The notes: generated by a model from the letters alone, not told the origin. A stretch of DNA of 32,661 bases from an uncultured Flavobacteriales bacterium (GCA_913056345.1 CAJXMH010000031.1:1-32661), one strand, 5' to 3'; numbered from the stretch's first letter, positions 17,232-26,058 are shown. Made by a program: numbers and translations.

Positions 17232-18544
17232 GCCACTTTCAATATTTTCTTACTAGCTGATTTTACCTTAAAGCTTTCACTGATACCAAAGCCAAAAACT
17301 AAACAAATGTTCCCTGCACTTTCGACTAACCAAACATTTTGTTTTTCGGGCAGGGACACTTTAGCATCAATCAAAATATCACTTACCTTCTTTTTCCCTT
17401 TCATTCCTAAGGGTTGAATTCGATCACCCTCTTGCCATTTTCTTAGAATAAGTGGCTCCCTTAGACTTTCAAAATCTAAAAAATAGCTGTTTTGTTCTTG
17501 GAGATCTGCAGGCGACTGTTCTAAGATGGTTAAGTCGAGGTAAAAAGGTTCGGTTAACCGCTGTGGAGATAAGGTCAATTCATAATCTACAGCTTTTTCG
17601 GTCTGTTTGTTGGTCTCAAGCAGTAGGAGTTTTTCGCGATCTAAAACAAGCTGATGAGTTGCGCTAATAAACTTACTACCGCTCAGAAACTTTGATTGAA
17701 TCAGATTAAGGCAATCTGCAAGTTGATCAAAGTTGAAACCATAAGGCTTGAAAAGTTCAGCCATAACCAACTTCGGGTGCTTTAGCTGCATGATCGAGTT
17801 ATAACTCAAATACCCTTGATCGACTTCTTCTTTTAAGCTATTCACTTTCTCATCAAGATAATCATCAACGAGCTCTTGATATTCCTGAATTCGCTGCATA
17901 TTTGCCTGCATCGTTTCTAGAATCTGCGGATTTCTGCTTTCCCATTTTGCAATGATTTCATGCCTAAAGAAGTTACGCAAATAGTTCACCTCAGCATTAG
18001 AGGCGTCTTCGCGATAGCTTAGGTCAAGTGCTTCAGCCATGGTTCGAATTTCCTTTTTGCTGCAGTTTAACAATGGTCTCCACAGCTTATCCGACTGATT
18101 TATACCAGTTAGCCCTTTTAAGCCAGTGCCCCGATTTAAATTGATCAAAAAAGTTTCGAAGCTGTCATCCAAATGATGGGCAGTGAGCAAGTGGGTAAAC
18201 TGCTTTTTTTCCATCAATTCTTCAAAAAATGCATAGCGAATCTTTCTGGCACTTTCTTGAATCGACAAACCCATTTGTTGCGCTTCTGAAGCAGCATCTA
18301 CCCTTTTCAAATGTAGATCTAGCTTTAATTTTTTAGCCTTGTCCTTGATCAACTGCTCGTCCCTTTCAGATTCTTTTCCCCTTAAAGAAAAATTTACATG
18401 AGCAAGCGCATAAGGTACCTCGCAGTGGTCAATCAGATACCAAAGCAGACTGCTGTCTACACCCCCACTTACTGCTAGCAAGAGTTTAGGCTGCTCTATA
18501 GTTTTCAGCCTTTCTTTGGTTTTATGGATCAAGTCTTCAAGCAT
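17219..18544 (-). CDS. tilS: tRNA(Ile)-lysidine synthase
   Basis: Attaches lysine to C34 of the CAU-anticodon isoleucine tRNA so that it reads AUA; essential in most bacteria. 441 residues. The N-terminal PP-loop SGGVDSS at 26-32 binds ATP. The downstream HLDD in LTAHHLDDSFET (about 120-131) and NLNRGTGLKGL (about 134-145) are family motifs. The C-terminal lysidine-synthetase domain (about 360-441) contains LRKWQEGDRIQPLGMKGKKK. The start ATG overlaps the pabB stop by 1 nt (TGATG), a classic termination-reinitiation arrangement. Confidence 0.95.
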   Translation of the reverse strand: MLEDLIHKTKERLKTIEQPKLLLAVSGGVDSSLLWYLIDHCEVPYALAHVNFSLRGKESERDEQLIKDKAKKLKLDLHLKRVDAASEAQQMGLSIQESARKIRYAFFEELMEKKQFTHLLTAHHLDDSFETFLINLNRGTGLKGLTGINQSDKLWRPLLNCSKKEIRTMAEALDLSYREDASNAEVNYLRNFFRHEIIAKWESRNPQILETMQANMQRIQEYQELVDDYLDEKVNSLKEEVDQGYLSYNSIMQLKHPKLVMAELFKPYGFNFDQLADCLNLIQSKFLSGSKFISATHQLVLDREKLLLLETNKQTEKAVDYELTLSPQRLTEPFYLDLTILEQSPADLQEQNSYFLDFESLREPLILRKWQEGDRIQPLGMKGKKKVSDILIDAKVSLPEKQNVWLVESAGNICLVFGFGISESFKVKSASKKILKVAWRQ

Positions 18545-19851
18545 CAGTGATTTTTCTGTTGCTCAAAAATAGCTTTTGCTTTCAACAAGCATTCTTCATA
18601 TTCATTTTCAGGCACACAAAGGTCAGTAATTGCTCCGCCAACGGTAAGCGAAAGATACTGCTTGCTTTGATGGTAAAGTAAGCTCCTGATGACTACATTG
18701 AAATCAAAGTCGCCATAAGGATCAAAATAACCTACTGAGCCTGAGTAAAGCTCTCGAGCACTTACTTCATGCTTATCAATTAATTGTAAAGCAGAAACTT
18801 TAGGTGCTCCTGTCATAGAGCCCATGGGAAAGGAATTGGAAATAACATCAACCGGATGCAAACCTTCCTTTAATTCGCTGATCACGGTTGAGATCAATTG
18901 GTGCACCTGCGGAAAAGTATATACTCCAAATAGCTCCTCTACCTTAACACTGCTTTTTGCTGCGGTTCTTGAAAGGTCGTTTCTCACCAAGTCAACAATC
19001 ATCACATTCTCAGTTTGCTCTTTCAAATCAGCTTTTAAAGCCATTTTTATAGCGTGATCTTCCGCTTCATTTTTGCCCCTTTTTGCAGTTCCTTTGATTG
19101 GCTGTGAAATCAACTTTTCCCCTCTTTTGCAGAGGTAACGTTCTGGTGAAGCTCCCATCAAATATTGATCATTCAGCTTGTAAAATGCTGCAAAAGGCAT
19201 GGGAGAATGTTCATTTAGTTGAGCCATCAGTAAATGAGGTTCAATTTCAACCTTTTCAGCAAAAAACTCTTGGCAATAATTTAGCTCATACACATTGCCA
19301 TATTGGATTTCCTCCTTAAGTCTTTGCACTGCATCCAAGTATGCCTTTTTACTCATTCTGGGAGTCAGTCGCGGAATTTGCTGTCTTTTAGCTTTCCCTG
19401 CTTGTTCCGCTTGTATCTCATGCTTTAAGTCACTTAAAGGCTTAGCATCTACATCAAAGTTGGCATACAGTTGCAGCTGATCTGAACCACGTTCTTGAAG
19501 CACCAAATACGCCGGCTCAAAAAATGCACAATCCCCAAATTCAAAGGTTTTTGCATGTCGGGTTTCAAGCTCCTCTAGCTGATCTTTCAACTCAAAGCCA
19601 AAGTGACCAAAAAGCCAAGATGGTTGCTCTTGCTGATAAGCCTTTAAAGACTCTAGCGATTGTTTTGATGCTTGAAAGATCCGATAAGCCCCAAAAGCTG
19701 CAAGAGTCTCATATTTACCGTATTGATCGGGATAGTGATTTGAATGATAGATTGCTACATATTTGAAAGACTTGGCCCAACCACTCAACTTTGACAGCAA
19801 ATTGAGTTGCTGCGACTGAGACAATGTAAATTCAGTAATTTTCTCCACCAA
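18544..19851 (-). CDS. pabB: Aminodeoxychorismate synthase component I
   Basis: Makes 4-amino-4-deoxychorismate from chorismate for p-aminobenzoate and folate synthesis. 435 residues; the chorismate-binding core spans about 165-432. Motifs seen are MGASPER (232-238), PIKGTAKRG (251-259), VDLVRNDLSR (286-295) and GSMTGAPK (344-351). Lysine in PIKGT (K253) is the residue that distinguishes PabB from anthranilate synthase TrpE, which has Ala there. No pabA or pabC is adjacent. The start is not ATG: an in-frame stop lies at 19858-19860 and the first Met is at residue 166, so translation begins at TTG 19851 or GTG 19848. It heads a four-gene minus-strand operon and is divergent from the GreA-like gene only 12 bp away. 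Confidence 0.92.
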   Translation of the reverse strand: MVEKITEFTLSQSQQLNLLSKLSGWAKSFKYVAIYHSNHYPDQYGKYETLAAFGAYRIFQASKQSLESLKAYQQEQPSWLFGHFGFELKDQLEELETRHAKTFEFGDCAFFEPAYLVLQERGSDQLQLYANFDVDAKPLSDLKHEIQAEQAGKAKRQQIPRLTPRMSKKAYLDAVQRLKEEIQYGNVYELNYCQEFFAEKVEIEPHLLMAQLNEHSPMPFAAFYKLNDQYLMGASPERYLCKRGEKLISQPIKGTAKRGKNEAEDHAIKMALKADLKEQTENVMIVDLVRNDLSRTAAKSSVKVEELFGVYTFPQVHQLISTVISELKEGLHPVDVISNSFPMGSMTGAPKVSALQLIDKHEVSARELYSGSVGYFDPYGDFDFNVVIRSLLYHQSKQYLSLTVGGAITDLCVPENEYEECLLKAKAIFEQQKNH

Positions 19852-19863
19852 GTAAAATTAAGC

Positions 19864-20337
19864 ATGAGTACTACTTCTTTTACTGAAAGCGAGCTAAAGA
19901 AAAAGGAATTCAAGACTGCTTTAATGCAGTTTTTAGAAAAAAAAGGGGCGAGCATTAAAGCTGATCTAACTTCATTGAGAGAGGATATGGGAAATGAAAC
20001 CAAAAGCTCAGCCGGAGATAAGTTTGAGACAGGAAGAGAAATGATGCAACAAAGTTTAAGTCAATTAGAATCTCAAAAAGACCTGTTGAGGAGACAGTTG
20101 CAACTTTGTTCCGAAATTAGCCTAAAAGCGAGTTCAAGGGTAAGTTCGGGCTCTTTGGTAGTAACAGAGCTTCATCAATTTTACATTGGCCTTGCACTCG
20201 GAAAATTACAGCTTAATGGCACAGATTATTACTTACTCTCAGAAAAAGCACCCATTGCCCAAGCCATGCTGGGCAAAACAGTAGGTGAAAAATTAAGGTT
20301 TCGCAACCAACAACTACAGATCAAAGCAATTTATTGA
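19864..20337 (+). CDS. GreA/GreB C-terminal-like protein
   Basis: 157 residues from ATG at 19864. The N-terminal half is charged and likely helical or coiled coil (about 8-90) with the motif NETKSSAGDKFETGREMM at 44-61. The C-terminal half (about 92-157) resembles the FKBP-like domain of transcript cleavage factors GreA/GreB, including SEKAPIAQAMLGKTVGE. Small proteins with these features are common in Bacteroidetes and are sometimes mislabelled 3-oxoacyl-ACP synthase. It may bind RNA polymerase, but whether it has cleavage-factor activity is unknown. An earlier start at 19807 would run through the divergent pabB start, so it is rejected. The stop TGA overlaps the next ATG by 1 nt (TGATG at 20335-20339). 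Confidence 0.8.
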   Translation: MSTTSFTESELKKKEFKTALMQFLEKKGASIKADLTSLREDMGNETKSSAGDKFETGREMMQQSLSQLESQKDLLRRQLQLCSEISLKASSRVSSGSLVVTELHQFYIGLALGKLQLNGTDYYLLSEKAPIAQAMLGKTVGEKLRFRNQQLQIKAIY

Positions 20338-21239
20338 TGGGCTCTAAACTCTTATACTACTTGCTTATACTTCCCATTAGTTACCTTCCCTTTTGGATAC
20401 TCTATGGCCTTTCTGACTTTACCTATCTGGTGCTTTACAAATTAATCGGTTACCGCACAAAGGTGGTTAGGAGCAACCTTAAAAACAGTTTTCCTGAATT
20501 GGATCAAAAGGAAATTAAGCGAATAGAAGCTGCATTTTACCGCCATTTATGCGACGTAATTGTAGAAGCGATCAAAGCCTTTACAATATCAGAGCAAGCA
20601 GCTGAAAAACGCATGGTTCATCAAAACCCTGAACTGCTAGACCAATTTTACCAAGAAGGCAAACAAGTTGTTTTAGCAGGTGGACACTATGGAAATTGGG
20701 AATTATTTGCCATAACCATCGGGATGAACTTAAAGCATAAAGCAATAGCGCTTTACACCCCACTCAAAAATGAATTTTTTAATGAAAAGGTAAAGAATAG
20801 CCGATCAAAATATGGTTTGGGCATGCTTTCAATTCAAGAGATCAAGAAAAAAATTTCAACTCTAGACAACGGACTTTATGCCATTATTTTTGGAGCAGAT
20901 CAGTCACCTAGAAAATCGCAAAAAGCCTACTGGATGACCTTCCTTGGTCAAGAAACTGGAGTGCAATTTGGGACAGAGAAATTTGCTCTAGAAAATGAGG
21001 CGGCCGTAGTATTTGGCAATATTCACCGTATAAAAAGAGGCTATTACGAGGTTCGCTATCAGCTAATCAGCAGCAATGCCGTGCATGAACCATACGGCTA
21101 TATTACCCAAGCACACACCAAGCTATTGGAAAAAGAAATAAAGCAAAAACCTGAGCATTGGCTTTGGAGCCATAAAAGATGGAAACACCAAAGGCCTGAA
21201 GATATGCCGTTGAACGAAGATCTAAAAATCTCGTTGTAA
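20337..21239 (+). CDS. LpxL/HtrB-family lysophospholipid/lipid A acyltransferase
   Basis: 300 residues from ATG at 20337, overlapping the previous stop by 1 nt. Residues 5-35 form a hydrophobic membrane segment. The catalytic HX4E motif is HYGNWE at 117-122, and IFGADQSPRKSQKAYWMTF at about 186-205 matches the second conserved block of the family. Such enzymes transfer an acyl chain to the lipid A disaccharide at the inner face of the inner membrane; in Bacteroidetes some members act on other lipids, e.g. ornithine or aminolipids. The exact acceptor cannot be assigned. The following GH3 gene starts 4 nt after its stop, so the pair is probably co-translated. Confidence 0.88.
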   Translation: MGSKLLYYLLILPISYLPFWILYGLSDFTYLVLYKLIGYRTKVVRSNLKNSFPELDQKEIKRIEAAFYRHLCDVIVEAIKAFTISEQAAEKRMVHQNPELLDQFYQEGKQVVLAGGHYGNWELFAITIGMNLKHKAIALYTPLKNEFFNEKVKNSRSKYGLGMLSIQEIKKKISTLDNGLYAIIFGADQSPRKSQKAYWMTFLGQETGVQFGTEKFALENEAAVVFGNIHRIKRGYYEVRYQLISSNAVHEPYGYITQAHTKLLEKEIKQKPEHWLWSHKRWKHQRPEDMPLNEDLKISL

Positions 21240-21243
21240 GACT

Positions 21244-22761
21244 ATGGGAATACTCGGAACTATAGTAAAATCTGCGATTAATGTCGGGCAAAAGCTTGAA
21301 ACTGAAAACGAGTCCGCTAGTGCCATGCAGAAAAAGCAGTTGCGCAAATTGCTTAAAACGGCTCAAAACACCTCTTTTGGAAAATTTCATGGCTTTGAAG
21401 AAGTGCTTAGCAGCAATGATCTCATCAAAGCTTTCCAGCAGCACGTCCCGATTCATACTTATGAAGACATGGCTCCTTGGTGGGAACAGCAGCAAAAATT
21501 CCCTGACATAAGCTGGCCGGGAAAACCAGATTACTTTGCATTGAGCAGCGGCACCACAGGAAGTGGTTCAAAAAGAATACCAGTAACTGAAGCGATTTCA
21601 GATAGCATGCGAAAAGTTGGTATTTCACTTTGCACCCAATTACCCAACTTTAACCTTCCTAAAGAGGTGTTTGAAAGCAGTGTACTGATGTTAAGTAGCT
21701 CTGCTCAATTAGAAAAACATGAACACGGCCACTTAGAAGGAGAGATTAGTGGCATCAACGTTCATAAATTTCCCGAATGGTACGAGCTATTTTACCAACC
21801 AGGCAAGAGTATTGCTGCTATTAATAATTGGGACGAACGGGTAAAACAAATCGCCAAAAATGCCGCTGAATGGGACATTGGAGCAGTGGCAGGAATCCCC
21901 TCATGGGTATTGTTGATGCTAAAAGAAGTTATGGCTTACCACAAACTGAACTACATTCAGGAAATATGGCCTAACTTTTCGGTCTATGCTTCAGGTGGGG
22001 TAGCTTTTGAAACCTATCGAAAAGACTTTGAGAAGCTTTCAAACAAAAAACTAACTATCCTGGACACTTATTTAGCCTCAGAGGGCTTTTTTGCCTACAC
22101 CGCTAGTCCTGATTCGATGGCCATGCGTTTGGCACTCGCTCACGGTTATTTTTACGAATTCATACCTTTTGATGAAAGGGGTATAGATGAATTTGGAGAA
22201 GTTAAAAAAGACGCCACTGCACTTACCATTGATGAAGTTAACAAGGGAGAAGAATATGTGCTTATGATCTCTAGCTGCGCAGGAGCTTGGCGTTACGTCA
22301 TAGGCGATACGATTGAGTTTACTTCATTACAGCCCCCCGAAATAAAGATAACAGGAAGAACTAAGTTTTTCTTGAATGTAGTCGGATCTCAACTCTCGGA
22401 AGAGAAAATGAATCAAGCTATTGTTGAATTAGGGCAAATTTTTGAAACGAGCTTTAATGAATTCATGGTTGCAGCGCTGCAAGATGAATCAGAAGACTAT
22501 TATCACCAATGGGTTTTAGTAAGCGATGATGATTTGAAGGAGGAGAAGTTGAAATTAGAACTTGATCAAATCTTGAAAGCGAAAAATAAAAACTATGCTG
22601 TGGCCAGAAATAAGGCACTAAAAACAATAAAAGTAAAAGTGATCAATAAAAAGCAGTATAAAGGCTACTTAGAATCCACTAAAAAAGCAGGAGGTCAAGT
22701 AAAAACTCCAAAAGTGATGAAGGCTGAAAAAATGCTAGGACTGCTTGACCAATTTAACTAA
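21244..22761 (+). CDS. GH3-family acyl-adenylate-forming enzyme
   Basis: 505 residues. GH3 proteins in plants adenylate jasmonate or auxin and join it to an amino acid; bacterial members are widespread in Bacteroidetes but mostly uncharacterised. ATP-binding motif I is SSGTTGSGSKRIP at 101-113. Motif II is TYLASEG at 275-281, and motif III region GAWRYVIGD is at 347-355. Hinge GRTKFFLNVVG at 371-381 precedes the small C-terminal domain, which runs to 505. All adenylation motifs look intact. The carboxylate substrate and the acceptor are unknown. Placement after a lipid acyltransferase suggests a fatty or aryl acid bound for a lipid. The stop overlaps the convergent metallopeptidase stop by 4 nt. 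Confidence 0.88.
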   Translation: MGILGTIVKSAINVGQKLETENESASAMQKKQLRKLLKTAQNTSFGKFHGFEEVLSSNDLIKAFQQHVPIHTYEDMAPWWEQQQKFPDISWPGKPDYFALSSGTTGSGSKRIPVTEAISDSMRKVGISLCTQLPNFNLPKEVFESSVLMLSSSAQLEKHEHGHLEGEISGINVHKFPEWYELFYQPGKSIAAINNWDERVKQIAKNAAEWDIGAVAGIPSWVLLMLKEVMAYHKLNYIQEIWPNFSVYASGGVAFETYRKDFEKLSNKKLTILDTYLASEGFFAYTASPDSMAMRLALAHGYFYEFIPFDERGIDEFGEVKKDATALTIDEVNKGEEYVLMISSCAGAWRYVIGDTIEFTSLQPPEIKITGRTKFFLNVVGSQLSEEKMNQAIVELGQIFETSFNEFMVAALQDESEDYYHQWVLVSDDDLKEEKLKLELDQILKAKNKNYAVARNKALKTIKVKVINKKQYKGYLESTKKAGGQVKTPKVMKAEKMLGLLDQFN

Positions 22762-23492
22762 AGGTTGTAGTATGGTTCTAACATTTCCTTATCTTCAGAA
22801 CAAACCATAACCTGATTCTCAGGCAAATAATACCGTTTAATTCTTGATTTATAGGTTGGGCTAATGCGTTCATCGCCCAGAATGAATTGCTTGGTGGCAA
22901 GAACCTCATCTTGAAAACCATTTGCAATAGCTATATAATCTGCTGCATGCTCAACTGTCTTCTTAAAACGTTCAGAGAAATAGTATTTGAAGCCATAACG
23001 AATCATACTCAGGTTGCTGTGCTGTTGGTAGTCCATCACATGCCCTAATTCATGGGCAAACCAGCCAATAAGAATAGGCTCAGGTAATTTTTCTAAGACT
23101 AAAGATTCTTCATCTCTTACGTGGTGACCAATGTTAATTCGGTAGCGCTTTACTCCATCAAAAAGGGAGCGTAACGTAATAATTGGTTGTGCCTGCATAG
23201 TTGAGTTACCAATCGATTGTTGCACCAAGGTAATTTCATATTTATGAAGGGACTGGTAACGATTCCAAACTTTCTCAAAACTATCTTTGATCTTTTGGCT
23301 TTCCACATTTTTGAAGTGCACACTCATATCAAACTCCTCTCCTTTTGAGCCCTTTTTAAAAAATGAAGACTCCACAATTTCTTCACCTTGAAGAAGATTA
23401 TGATCAGCGAAATAGGTTCCTGAACAAAATGCAATTAACAAGATGATCAAAAAGTATTTCGTAGTTCTATTCTGCAAAAACGGCTTATTCAT
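22758..23492 (-). CDS. Membrane-anchored HELGH putative zinc metallopeptidase
   Basis: 244 residues; family not recognised beyond the zinc motif. One hydrophobic stretch at 12-29 is a signal anchor or signal peptide that would place the rest in the periplasm. HELGH at 147-151 (FAHELGHVMDYQQH) supplies two His ligands and the catalytic Glu. EHAADYIAI at 181-189 gives a downstream Glu/Asp that fits a third ligand, as in gluzincins. The C-terminal part holds paired basic residues. It may be a protease, or a housekeeping-type M48-like fold, but no propeptide or substrate domain is visible. The gene is flanked by hemH upstream (42 bp) and stands convergent to the GH3 gene. Confidence 0.75.
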   Translation of the reverse strand: MNKPFLQNRTTKYFLIILLIAFCSGTYFADHNLLQGEEIVESSFFKKGSKGEEFDMSVHFKNVESQKIKDSFEKVWNRYQSLHKYEITLVQQSIGNSTMQAQPIITLRSLFDGVKRYRINIGHHVRDEESLVLEKLPEPILIGWFAHELGHVMDYQQHSNLSMIRYGFKYYFSERFKKTVEHAADYIAIANGFQDEVLATKQFILGDERISPTYKSRIKRYYLPENQVMVCSEDKEMLEPYYNL

Positions 23493-23534
23493 TAAAAGTA
23501 AAGACGTAAAGTATAGGCAGAATGTTCAAAAGAA

Positions 23535-24548
23535 TCAAGTCCTTTGCTTCACCATGTCTTCTAATGCATCAATCCAAAGGGGGTGATCGTTAAGGCTTTC
23601 GACTAATTGTACCTTTTCTCCGCCGTGCTCTTCGAAAATTTCTTGGTACTCAATTCCAATCTCAACCGTAGTTTCTAAACAATCAGCCACAAAAGCAGGA
23701 CTAAAGGCAAGTAGCTTTTTCTCTCCTTTTTTGGCACGCTCTTCTACAATTTCGTCAGAAAATGGCTCAAGCCACTTTTTATCTAAGCGAGATTGGAAGG
23801 CAACAGTATAGTTTTCTTCAGGTATATTGAGTTTCTCAGCCAATAAGCGAGTAGTAGCGTAACATGTTGCTTTATAACAGTATTTATTCTCCTCTGTAAG
23901 TTCGGTTTCACAATTGTGATCCTTACAGGGAATCCCATCATCGTAGACCTTGTTCACATGCCTTTCGGGTAAGCCGTGGTAACTAAACAAAACATGATCG
24001 TAACTCTCAATGTCATACTGTTTACCTCTTTCTACAAAGGCATCAATAAATTTAGGGTGATCCCAAAATTGGCTAATAATAGAAAGCTCAGGTATTACCC
24101 ACCATTTAGAAATGATACGCATAGCCTCTTCCATAGCTGAACCACTGCTTGCAGAAGCATAGTGTGGAAACATTGGAACAATGATGATCTTCTCGTAATT
24201 CAGTAAGCGCATTTCCTCCATAACCTTCTTCATAGAAGGATTCTGATACCGCATAGCCAAATGCACTCCGTACTTTTGACCGAGTTTATTCTGCAGTTTT
24301 TCTTTTACGCTTTCTCCGTAAATGATCAATGGAGAACCTTCGTCTGTCCAAAGTTGCTTGTAGATTTTAGTAGAACCGAAAGCCCTGAAGGGTACAATGA
24401 TCAAATTCACCAAGATCTTCCTTAGCAAGTATGGCAAATCGATTACCCGTGGGTCATTCAGAAACTGAAAAAGATAGCGTCTGACTGCACCAACTTTAGG
24501 TTCATCAGGGGTTCCAAGGTTTACGAGTAATACTCCGACTTTTGACAT
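23535..24548 (-). CDS. hemH: Ferrochelatase
   Basis: Inserts Fe2+ into protoporphyrin IX, the last step of haem synthesis. 337 residues from ATG at 24548 (MSKVGVLLVNLGTPDEP). Signature SYHGLPERH at 189-197 includes the catalytic His (H191), and the conserved metal-path block SPAFVADCLETTVEI lies at about 281-295. Cysteines in CKDHNCE and CYKATCY could fit an Fe-S or zinc role, but I cannot confirm one. ATGs at 24560 and 24581 are in frame, but 24581 falls inside the hairpin of the upstream terminator, so a shorter form is more likely. Confidence 0.93.
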   Translation of the reverse strand: MSKVGVLLVNLGTPDEPKVGAVRRYLFQFLNDPRVIDLPYLLRKILVNLIIVPFRAFGSTKIYKQLWTDEGSPLIIYGESVKEKLQNKLGQKYGVHLAMRYQNPSMKKVMEEMRLLNYEKIIIVPMFPHYASASSGSAMEEAMRIISKWWVIPELSIISQFWDHPKFIDAFVERGKQYDIESYDHVLFSYHGLPERHVNKVYDDGIPCKDHNCETELTEENKYCYKATCYATTRLLAEKLNIPEENYTVAFQSRLDKKWLEPFSDEIVEERAKKGEKKLLAFSPAFVADCLETTVEIGIEYQEIFEEHGGEKVQLVESLNDHPLWIDALEDMVKQRT

Positions 24549-24562
24549 AGGTAATGGCATAA

Positions 24563-24597
24563 AAAAACAGCAAATAGACATGCCATCTGCTGTTTTT
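24563..24597 (-). terminator. Terminator between lpd and hemH
   Basis: AAAAACAGCA (24563-24572) and TGCTGTTTTT (24588-24597) form a 10-bp stem around a 15-nt loop. On the minus strand it ends in seven U's. It lies 18 nt past the lpd stop and just before the hemH start codons. Confidence 0.75.
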
Positions 24598-24615
24598 GTT
24601 TTTCAAATCATTTGA

Positions 24616-26013
24616 TTAAATGTGAATAGCTCGATTATCAGTTGCCGCAAGAGTTGCTTCTCTAAAGGCTTCTGTAAAGGTTGGGTGAGCATGCGACATT
24701 CTTGAGATATCTTCCGCTGTTGCGCGATACTCCATTGCAACAACTGCTTCAGCAATCATATCAGCAGCACGAGGTCCACACATGTGAACCCCTAAAATTT
24801 CATCTGTTTCCTTATCAGCTAATACTTTGATTACTCCATCGGTATCCATGCTCGCTCTGGCTCTTCCACTTGCTTTAAAAGGAAAAGAACCTACTTTATA
24901 GGCATGCTTTTCTTCTTTTAGCTGCTCTTCCGTTTTCCCAACGCTAGCCACTTCAGGCCAAGTGTAAACCACATTAGGAATTAAGTTATAATCAATGTGC
25001 GGTTGCTCGCCATTTATTAATTCAGCTACCATGGTGCCTTCTTCTTCAGCCTTATGGGCAAGCATAGCGCCTCTAACAACATCGCCAATAGCATAGATGT
25101 GTGACTTAGAAGTTTGCAGATGGTCGTTCACTACCACTCTGCCGCGGTCATCAAGCTCTACTCCCGCTTTATCAAAGCCTAAGCCATCCGTGTAAGGTCT
25201 ACGGCCAACTGAAACCAAACAGTAATCTGCGGAAAAGCTCTGTTCATTGCCCTTCTTATCGTCAGCTTTCACCGAAACAGATTTTTTATTTCGTTTTACT
25301 TCTTTTACTTGGTGACTCAAATGGAATTTAACCCCCAACTTTTTCATGGACTTCATGAGTTCTTTACTCATGGCACTGTCCATGGTGGGTATGATTCGAT
25401 CCATGTACTCTATAACCTCTACCTCGGTTCCTAATCTTGCGTAAACAGAACCTAGCTCCAAGCCGATTACACCTCCTCCGATCACAATCATTTTCTTCGG
25501 AAGCTCATCTAATTCTAGTGCCTCAGTTGAAGTAATGATGCGTTCCTTATCTATTTCAATGAATGGTAAACTTCCCGGCTTCGAACCGGTCGCAATTACC
25601 ACATTCTTCGCCTCGATCTTGGTTTCTTTTTCTCCGCTTATTTTAATTACCGTATCGCTTTCAAAAGAACCCAATCCATGAATGACGTCAATTTTGTTCT
25701 TCTTCATTAAAAAGTCAATTCCGCCAACTGTCTGTTCTACTACACCGCGTTTACGCTCGATCATTTGCTTGAAATTCACTTTCAAGTCCTTCAGATCAAT
25801 TCCATGCTCCTTGAAATCATGGGCTGCTTGGTGGTAATGCTCTGAAGAATCCAGTAGCGCTTTAGAAGGAATACAACCGACATTTAAGCAGGTACCACCC
25901 AAACTATTATACTTCTCGACCAAAGCAGTTTTAAGTCCTAATTGGGCACATCTGATCGCGCAAACATAGCCACCGGGGCCTGATCCAATTACTACAACAT
26001 CGTATTTATCCAT
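24616..26013 (-). CDS. lpd: Dihydrolipoyl dehydrogenase (E3)
   Basis: FAD flavoenzyme that re-oxidises dihydrolipoamide of the pyruvate and 2-oxoglutarate dehydrogenase complexes and passes electrons to NAD+. 465 residues, normal for the family. FAD site GSGPGGYV is at 10-17. The redox disulfide is in GGTCLNVGCIPSKALL (C42/C47). NAD-binding GGGVIGLELGSVYARLG is at about 178-194 and the second FAD motif YAIGDVV near 310. The catalytic His-Glu pair is in HAHPTFTE (H443/E448). No E1 or E2 gene is adjacent. It has its own -7 box and a downstream terminator, so it is probably monocistronic. Confidence 0.95.
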   Translation of the reverse strand: MDKYDVVVIGSGPGGYVCAIRCAQLGLKTALVEKYNSLGGTCLNVGCIPSKALLDSSEHYHQAAHDFKEHGIDLKDLKVNFKQMIERKRGVVEQTVGGIDFLMKKNKIDVIHGLGSFESDTVIKISGEKETKIEAKNVVIATGSKPGSLPFIEIDKERIITSTEALELDELPKKMIVIGGGVIGLELGSVYARLGTEVEVIEYMDRIIPTMDSAMSKELMKSMKKLGVKFHLSHQVKEVKRNKKSVSVKADDKKGNEQSFSADYCLVSVGRRPYTDGLGFDKAGVELDDRGRVVVNDHLQTSKSHIYAIGDVVRGAMLAHKAEEEGTMVAELINGEQPHIDYNLIPNVVYTWPEVASVGKTEEQLKEEKHAYKVGSFPFKASGRARASMDTDGVIKVLADKETDEILGVHMCGPRAADMIAEAVVAMEYRATAEDISRMSHAHPTFTEAFREATLAATDNRAIHI

Positions 26014-26044
26014 GATTCAATCTTTATAAGGAAAATTCAGTTTA

Positions 26045-26052
26045 CAAAAGTA
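26045..26052 (-). promoter_or_regulatory. Probable lpd promoter (-7 box)
   Basis: TACTTTTG on the minus strand matches TAnnTTTG exactly. It lies 31 nt before the lpd ATG, in the 45-bp gap after the lnt stop. Confidence 0.45.
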
Positions 26053-26058
26053 GTCAAC

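Noticed and set aside
19864-20337. 3-oxoacyl-ACP synthase
   Set aside because: No Cys-His-His thiolase-fold motifs and far too short; the Gre-like C-terminal block is clear.
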